Source: Chloroflexota bacterium
GTDB taxonomy: Bacteria > Chloroflexota > Ktedonobacteria > Ktedonobacterales > JADMIN01
Reading direction: 5' to 3'
DNA: 47,089 bases
Assembly: GCA_021814145.1 (NCBI GenBank)
Contig: JAKAIY010000009.1
Coordinates: forward strand, 1 to 47,089
In this document: positions 42,473 through 47,089 of the stretch, piece after piece
Layout: every line of letters starts with the position of its first letter
How positions within the stretch are numbered: the stretch's first letter is position 1
Program-made: the position numbers and the translations under genes
The notes under the pieces: model-generated
The model's database searches: none
What the model saw: only the letters and a program-made list of their open reading frames with translations
Told to the model about the DNA's origin: nothing

Positions 42473-44029
42473 ATGCGGGGTGACGCTGCTAGCCATAACG
42501 CTGGCGCTCTCGTCACTAACTCACCGTTTTCCGAAAGTGCTGTTTGCGAGTATGGTGACGATGATCACGCGATAGATCGCCCGCATGAAGCTTGCGGTAT
42601 ATTTGGCATCCACGCTCCCGGCATGGATGTCTCTCGCATTACCTACTTCGGACTCTATGCCTTGCAGCATCGCGGCCAGGAGAGCGCGGGCATCGTCACG
42701 ACCGACGGCGATGGTGAGTTGAGCGACCGGCGCGATGTCGGCCTGGTCAATCAGGTGTTCACCGAGCGCGACCTGCGCGCTCTTAAAGGCTTCGCCGCCA
42801 TTGGCCACACGCGCTACTCCACTACCGGATCGAACCGCATCGAGAACGTCCAGCCAATTATGGCCCAGAGCGACCTTGGTCCGTTCGCCATCGGCCACAA
42901 TGGCAATCTTACCAATACGATTGTTCTGCGTGACCGGCTCATCAGCGAGGGCGAAACCTTCCAGACTACCAGCGATACTGAAGTCATCGCGCGCATGCTG
43001 GCGAGCGCGCCTGGCGCGGACTACGCCCAGAAACTGCGCCGCATCATGCCCAAGCTCAGGGGCGCCTACAGTCTTGTCATCCTGACGCCGACCAGCCTCA
43101 TCGCTGTTCGCGACCCATTTGGCGTGCGACCGCTCAGCCTGGGCCAGCGGGAGGAACATTGGGTTGTCGCTTCCGAATCGTGCGCCTTTTCCCCGGTCGG
43201 CGCCAGGTTCGTACGCGAGGTGAACCCGGGTGAGATCGTGGTTATCGAGGGTGCTGGAGCAGAGGGTCTGCGCAGCTTTACCGGTCAGCGCTCCCTGCGC
43301 ACCGCGTCGTGCCTGTTCGAGTACATCTACTTCGCCCGCCCGGACAGCGTTCTCAGTGGCCGTTCGCTCTATCTGGCCCGCCAGCGGATGGGAGCCGAAC
43401 TGGCGAAAGAGTATGACGTGCCCGCCGATCTGGTGATTGGCGTGCCGGAATCCGCCACACCCGCCGCCGCGGGCTATGCCAACGCGCGCGGCCTGCCCTA
43501 CGCGGATGGCCTCATCAAGAACCGCTATATTCAGCGCACCTTTATCCAGCCTGACCAGCATATGCGCGCGATGGGCGTGCAGATGAAATTCAATGCTGTG
43601 GACGCGGTGCTGGAAGGCAAGCGTGTCATCATGATAGATGACAGCATTGTGCGCGGCACGACTGTCAAGCCACTGGTCAAGCTGCTGCGCGATGCGGGCG
43701 CGGTGGAGGTGCATCTGGGCATCAGCTCGCCCCCCTTCGCCTGGCCGTGCTATCTTGGCCTTGATGTGGCCAAGCGCGACGAGTTGATCGCCGCGCGCCT
43801 GCCCGATGCGGATAGCGTCGCCCGCGAGGTGGGCGCCGACAGTCTCCACTACCTCAGCCTGGATGGTCTGACACGTGCGATAGACTTGCCGAGCGCATCG
43901 TTCTGCACTGGCTGCTTCACTGGCTCCTATCCGATGCCGGTGCAAATGGAGATGGCCGACAAGCTTGCGCTGGAGCCCGCCGGCGCGAAGCCCGACCAGC
44001 CGGAGCCTGTGGGTGGCCTGGCGCGCTAG
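42473..44029 (+). CDS. purF: Amidophosphoribosyltransferase
   Basis: This 518-residue enzyme makes phosphoribosylamine from PRPP and glutamine, the first step of purine synthesis. The glutaminase nucleophile is the Cys of HEACGIFGI (C41), after a 40-residue leader that should be removed, as in the propeptide-containing type. HTRYSTTGS, GHNGNLTN and TSDTEVIARM mark the glutaminase domain. The PRPP loop is VIMIDDSIVRGTT. Four Cys matching the [4Fe-4S] ligands of the Bacillus type are present: TASCLFEY, WPCYLGLD and FCTGCF. The ATG at 42473 has GAAGG seven bases before; the ATG at 42467 is too close. Downstream come the Roadblock gene, purM and purN. Confidence 0.95.
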   Translation: MRGDAASHNAGALVTNSPFSESAVCEYGDDDHAIDRPHEACGIFGIHAPGMDVSRITYFGLYALQHRGQESAGIVTTDGDGELSDRRDVGLVNQVFTERDLRALKGFAAIGHTRYSTTGSNRIENVQPIMAQSDLGPFAIGHNGNLTNTIVLRDRLISEGETFQTTSDTEVIARMLASAPGADYAQKLRRIMPKLRGAYSLVILTPTSLIAVRDPFGVRPLSLGQREEHWVVASESCAFSPVGARFVREVNPGEIVVIEGAGAEGLRSFTGQRSLRTASCLFEYIYFARPDSVLSGRSLYLARQRMGAELAKEYDVPADLVIGVPESATPAAAGYANARGLPYADGLIKNRYIQRTFIQPDQHMRAMGVQMKFNAVDAVLEGKRVIMIDDSIVRGTTVKPLVKLLRDAGAVEVHLGISSPPFAWPCYLGLDVAKRDELIAARLPDADSVAREVGADSLHYLSLDGLTRAIDLPSASFCTGCFTGSYPMPVQMEMADKLALEPAGAKPDQPEPVGGLAR

Positions 44030-44081
44030 TTCCAGTATCTATCAAGCCGATCACGCCAACCAGAAAGGAGCGGCTCCGCTC

Positions 44082-44447
44082 ATGGCCAGTCTGCGCGAGG
44101 CGCTCTCACGTCTGCTGGTGATTCCCGGCGTCCGCGCCGCCGCGCTTGCGGGCCGCGAGGGGCTGCTGATCGAGACCGCTGGCCGCGCCGATCACCGCCT
44201 GTATGAGGCGCTGGCCGCGCTCGGCGCCAGTGTGCTGAGCTCGGCGGACGCCCTGGGCCAGGAGGCGAGCGCTGGCGCCACCGTAGCGACCATTCTGGAG
44301 TATGACGGCGCGCTCGTCTCGATTGATCCAGCTGGCGAGTTCGCCATCGTCATCACCCTGGCCGAGAATGCCTCAAGCCTGGCTCGCGTGCGCCATACGC
44401 TGGCCAGCAGCCAGGAGGAGCTTCTGCGCCTGCTCGACCTGCGCTAA
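44082..44447 (+). CDS. Roadblock/LC7-domain protein within the pur operon
   Basis: This 121-residue protein starts MASLREALSRLLVIPGVRAAALAGREGLLIE. It has the Roadblock/LC7 fold: helix, strand GVRAAALAG, hairpin GLLIETAG, helix, then TVATILEYDGALVSIDPAGEFAIVITL, and a final helix LARVRHTLASSQEELLRLL. Bacterial relatives of the MglB type regulate small Ras-like GTPases. No such GTPase is adjacent here. It lies between purF (52-nt gap) and purM (37-nt gap), so is co-transcribed with purine genes. GAAAGGAG stands about 11 bases before the ATG. Its role in this operon is not known. Confidence 0.82.
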   Translation: MASLREALSRLLVIPGVRAAALAGREGLLIETAGRADHRLYEALAALGASVLSSADALGQEASAGATVATILEYDGALVSIDPAGEFAIVITLAENASSLARVRHTLASSQEELLRLLDLR

Positions 44448-44484
44448 CGCCTGACCGCTATCCCGTGAGAGCCTGAGGAGACGC

Positions 44485-45534
44485 ATGACCCAGCCCACTC
44501 ATACATACGCCAGCGCGGGTGTCAATCTCGACGCCGCCGACCGCGCCAAACTGCTGATGCGTGAAGCGATCCGCTCGACGCTGGGCCCCGAGGCGTTAGG
44601 CCCGATGGGCGGCTTCGGCGGCCTCTTCGCGCTGGGTGGGCTGAACTACCATGACCCAGTGCTGGTCTCCTCGATTGATGGCGTCGGAACCAAGCTCAAG
44701 ATCGCATTCGCGCTCAACCGCCATGACTCCGTGGGCAAAGACCTCGTCGCCCACTGCGTCAACGATATCCTTGTCTGCGGTGCCCGCCCGCTTTTCTTCC
44801 TCGACTATCTGGCCCTGGGCTCGATGGATGGCGATCAGGCGGTCGCCGTCGTGCGCGGCGTCGCGGAGGGCTGCCGCGAGGCGGGCTGCGCGCTGATTGG
44901 CGGCGAAACCGCCGCGATGCCGGACTTCTATGCTCCCGGTGAATATGATCTGGCCGGCGCGATTGTCGGCATCGTCGAGCGCGACCGCATCGTCAGCGGC
45001 GCGGCGATTCGCGCGGGCGATGTCGCGCTGGGCTTTCCCTCGCTCGGCTTGCATACCAATGGCTACTCGCTCGCCCGCAGGATCTTTGCCAGTGACGACC
45101 TCACCGCGCCCGTCCCGGAGTTGGGCCGCAGCCTCGGCGACGAGCTGCTCCAGCCGCACCAGAGCTACCGCGCCGCCGTCCAGCCGCTGCTCGACGCGGG
45201 GCTGGTTACGGGCATGGCGCACATCACCGGCGGCGGGCTGGTGGATAACATCCCGCGCGCGCTGCCTGAGGGGCTCGGCGTAGATCTGGACGCCACCACC
45301 TGGGATGTGTTCCCCATCTTCCGCCACATCCAGCGGCGTGGCGCTGTCGCCTGGGAGGAGATGCTGCGCGTCTTTAACCTGGGGATTGGCTTCATTGTCT
45401 TCGTTCACTCCGAAGACGAAGCGCGCGCGCTGAAGCTTGCGGGCGCCTCGGGCGCGCGCCGCATTGGCGCGGTTCACGCGCTGGCGGGTGAACGAGCGGA
45501 GCAGCCGCTGGTGCGAGTGGAGGGCCTGGAATGA
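44485..45534 (+). CDS. purM: Phosphoribosylformylglycinamidine cyclo-ligase (AIR synthetase)
   Basis: This 349-residue ATP-dependent enzyme closes the imidazole ring to give AIR. The conserved N-terminal YASAGVNLDAADRAK, DPVLVSSIDGVGTKLKIAF, VNDILVCGARPLFFLDYLALG, LIGGETAAMPDFYAPGEYDLAG and GLHTNGYSLAR and HITGGGLVDNIPRALP are PurM blocks. ATG 44485 has GAGGAG four bases upstream. The stop overlaps the start of purN by four bases (ATGA), so the two are coupled in translation. Confidence 0.96.
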   Translation: MTQPTHTYASAGVNLDAADRAKLLMREAIRSTLGPEALGPMGGFGGLFALGGLNYHDPVLVSSIDGVGTKLKIAFALNRHDSVGKDLVAHCVNDILVCGARPLFFLDYLALGSMDGDQAVAVVRGVAEGCREAGCALIGGETAAMPDFYAPGEYDLAGAIVGIVERDRIVSGAAIRAGDVALGFPSLGLHTNGYSLARRIFASDDLTAPVPELGRSLGDELLQPHQSYRAAVQPLLDAGLVTGMAHITGGGLVDNIPRALPEGLGVDLDATTWDVFPIFRHIQRRGAVAWEEMLRVFNLGIGFIVFVHSEDEARALKLAGASGARRIGAVHALAGERAEQPLVRVEGLE

Positions 45535-46175
45535 GCGGCGCTTCTGGCTCTAGCGATATCCCCGCAATCGGCGTGCTCGTCTCCGGTCGCGGCAGTAATC
45601 TTCAGGCGATCTTCAACGCCATCGAGCGCGGCGAGCTACGCGCTCGCGTCGCCGTCGTCATCTCCAGCCGCGCTGACGCGCCCGCGCTCAGAATCGCCGC
45701 TGACCACGGCTCCACCTGCCATGTCATCGCCCCGCGCGACTATCCCTCGCGCGCCGAAGCGGGAGCCACGATTGTTGACGTCCTGCGCGCGGCGCATGTT
45801 CGGGTGGTCGCCCTCGCCGGCTACAAGCCGATCCTCGACGCCTGCGTCGTCCGCGCGTTCCCAAACGCGATCATCAACATCCACCCGTCACTATTGCCCG
45901 CCTTCGCTGGCGGCATGGCCCCGCGCCCGCAGGCTGAGGCGCTGGCGGCGGGCGTCAAGCTCACGGGCTGCACCGTCCACTTTGTGACTGAGGAAGTGGA
46001 CGCCGGGCCGATCATCGCCCAGTCCGCCGTGCCCGTGCTGGATGACGACGACGTCGAGACGCTCTCAGCTCGCATCCTCGTCGAGGAGCACCGTCTGCTG
46101 CCGCTGGCGATTGGCCTCGCGCTCTCAGGCCGCCTTACGGTGGAGGGCCAGCGCGTCCGCCTCGCTCCCGCGTAG
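45531..46175 (+). CDS. purN: Phosphoribosylglycinamide formyltransferase
   Basis: This 214-residue folate-dependent enzyme formylates GAR using 10-formyltetrahydrofolate. The phosphate loop is VLVSGRGSNLQAI. The catalytic triad Asn-His-Asp is visible: N and H in AIINIHPSLLPAF and D in EEVDAGPIIAQ. The loop GGMAPRPQAEALAAGVKLTGCTVHFV follows, where others have GLHAHEQAL; the difference is at the active-site edge (GMAPRP) and worth noting. It starts with an ATGA overlap to purM and is the last gene of the unit, ending 10 bp from the convergent HD gene. Confidence 0.94.
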   Translation: MSGASGSSDIPAIGVLVSGRGSNLQAIFNAIERGELRARVAVVISSRADAPALRIAADHGSTCHVIAPRDYPSRAEAGATIVDVLRAAHVRVVALAGYKPILDACVVRAFPNAIINIHPSLLPAFAGGMAPRPQAEALAAGVKLTGCTVHFVTEEVDAGPIIAQSAVPVLDDDDVETLSARILVEEHRLLPLAIGLALSGRLTVEGQRVRLAPA

Positions 46176-46185
46176 AGCGGGCCGC

Positions 46186-46749
46186 TCAGCCCGCCAGACC
46201 CAGGCGTTCGGCGTCAGCCGCCATCGCCGCGATGACGAAAGCGATGTGCTCGTTCAGGTCCATGCCCAACTCCTCCGCGCCCTTGATGATATCCTCGCGG
46301 TTCACGCCGCGCGCAAAGGCCTTGTCCTTCATTTTCTTGCGCACGGAAGAGGCTTCCAGCCCGCGAATGCTCTTGTCGGGGCGTACCAGCGCGGCGGCGG
46401 TAATTAGCCCCGTCAGCTCGTCGCAGGCGAACAGCGCGCGCTCCATCAGCGACTCGCGGGCGACCCCGTGATAGTCATTGTGCGCCTGCACCGCCCGCGT
46501 CATGTGCGCCGGATAGCCCAGATCCGCCAGCCACCGCGCCCCCACCATCCCATGCTCCTCAATAGTCGGGTGGAGCTCATAGTCCACATCATGCAGCAAT
46601 CCCGTCACCCGCCATGTCGTCTCATCCTCGCCAAATTTGCGCGCGTAGGCCGCCATCGCGTCGCTCACCGCGATCCCATGCCGCACCAGGCTCTCGTTCG
46701 TGTTCTTTTCGCGCAGCAGCGCCAGGGCGTCATCGAAGTTCAGGTCCAT
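46186..46749 (-). CDS. HD-domain phosphohydrolase-like protein
   Basis: This 187-residue protein is built as a single HD domain: SLVRHGIAVSDAMAAYARKFG (H24), LLHDVDYELHPTIEEHG (H53-D54), MTRAVQAHNDYHGV and LFACDELTGLITA (the distal Asp). The set H...HD...D is complete for metal binding. The C-terminal 60 residues are helical, with VRKKMKDKAFARGVNRE. Small stand-alone members of this type are often annotated as HDIG proteins of unknown substrate. It is convergent with purN and lies 53 bp upstream of the epimerase end on the opposite side. A nucleotide substrate is possible but not shown. Confidence 0.85.
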   Translation of the reverse strand: MDLNFDDALALLREKNTNESLVRHGIAVSDAMAAYARKFGEDETTWRVTGLLHDVDYELHPTIEEHGMVGARWLADLGYPAHMTRAVQAHNDYHGVARESLMERALFACDELTGLITAAALVRPDKSIRGLEASSVRKKMKDKAFARGVNREDIIKGAEELGMDLNEHIAFVIAAMAADAERLGLAG

Positions 46750-46802
46750 TTCGTTCTCCGATGTTCAAGCAGTTTTTAGAGAGGTCGCGGACGCCGCGCC
46801 CG

Positions 46803-47089
46803 CTAGTCGCCTTCATCCATGCGCTCGCTCTTGCCGCGCCCGTGGCGGCTGGATGACGCGGCGGCGCCCGCGCGGCGCTTCTCCGCCTCGTCGCGCGGGC
46901 GTACGCCAAGGCCGGCGCGATCGGGCAACATCAGCTTCCCCTTCTCGATCTTCACGCCCTCGTATGGATCGTCGCTGGTCAGCAGGTTCCCATCCAGGTC
47001 GGCGTAGTCCACGAGCGGGCTGATATGCGCCGCCGCTGTGATCGCCAGCGAGCTCTCAATCATGCAGCCCAGCATCACCTTCATGTGGT
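46803..47089 (-). CDS. C-terminal part of a dipeptide (L-Ala-D/L-Glu) epimerase, cut by the window edge
   Basis: The 95 residues visible read KVMLGCMIESSLAITAAAHISPLVDYADLDG, then SDDPYEGVKIEKGKLMLPDRAGLGVR. This is the C-terminal block of enolase-superfamily epimerases of the L-Ala-D/L-Glu type: GCMxES with the barrel-end, and DLDGNLLLSxDPYxG near the end. The frame stays open through 47089, so the N-terminal domain and catalytic lysines lie beyond the window. A charged tail (about 25 residues, RRAGAAASSSRHGRGKSERMDEGD) follows the core. Epimerases of this type help recycle murein peptides. Confidence 0.85.
   Translation of the reverse strand, partial: HMKVMLGCMIESSLAITAAAHISPLVDYADLDGNLLTSDDPYEGVKIEKGKLMLPDRAGLGVRPRDEAEKRRAGAAASSSRHGRGKSERMDEGD

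Noticed and set aside
42521-43945. Minus-strand frame of 474 codons opposite purF
   Set aside because: purF on the plus strand carries complete motifs; the antisense product is His/Ala/Arg-rich and unlike a real protein.
44596-45477. Minus-strand frame of 293 codons opposite purM
   Set aside because: It is a shadow of purM; no start signal and no domain pattern.

Overview
The window is about 47 kb of high-GC, gene-dense bacterial chromosome. No rRNA, phage module or CRISPR array is visible. The gene content (futalosine-type menaquinone genes, GTP-dependent PEP carboxykinase, a large single-chain pyruvate:ferredoxin oxidoreductase, several MoxR/von Willebrand pairs, a PH-like/PASTA membrane protein and a Roadblock protein inside a pur operon) fits a Chloroflexota organism, perhaps near Ktedonobacteria. 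That placement is an inference from gene content and protein style, not from a marker phylogeny.

Layout. Positions 1-10.0 kb carry central carbon genes, mostly on the minus strand: acetyl-CoA synthetase, a DHOD-like flavoprotein, NifJ and a lone receiver-domain protein. Around 10.2 kb lies a frameshifted IS3-type transposase remnant, against the ftsH terminator. FtsH (minus) is divergent from a CoxD/CoxE-like AAA+/VWA pair (13.1-15.4 kb, plus). From 15.5 to 19.65 kb a minus-strand operon runs tetR-mqnA-radical SAM-mqnC, with a TetR-type operator in front. A TPR-like protein, a small secreted peptide, an AT-rich stretch and tRNA-Gly follow. From 22.4 to 26.9 kb there is a second ATPase/VWA pair (ChlI/ChlD-like) followed by rsmG. 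From 27.3 to 30.5 kb come a thioredoxin-like protein, a GH113-like protein lacking the expected catalytic glutamates, and a tyrosine recombinase with a degraded active site. From 30.7 to 39.6 kb lie an orphan PAS histidine kinase, a bacterial homologue of the EXPERA/TMEM97 (sigma-2 receptor) family, a fumarylacetoacetase-family enzyme, the PH-like/PASTA protein, small membrane proteins, a lipoprotein, an unrecognised barrel-like protein and a very disordered membrane protein. The right end holds pckG, a MerR regulator, purF-roadblock-purM-purN, an HD-domain protein and the 3-prime part of an enolase-superfamily epimerase.

How the genes fit together. Acs makes acetyl-CoA from acetate, NifJ interconverts acetyl-CoA and pyruvate with ferredoxin, and PckG links oxaloacetate to PEP, so the window covers several nodes of C2/C3/C4 metabolism. 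mqnA and mqnC mark the futalosine route to menaquinone. The radical SAM gene between them has an unusual Cys-X8-Cys-X2-Cys cluster motif and is the best candidate here for an uncharacterised enzyme. The operon begins with its own TetR regulator. The pur genes form one transcription unit with a Roadblock/LC7 protein inserted between purF and purM.

Coordinates include stop codons. Starts were chosen from ribosome binding sites, and alternatives are noted. Motif comparisons rest on general knowledge of the families; no alignment or database search was run.
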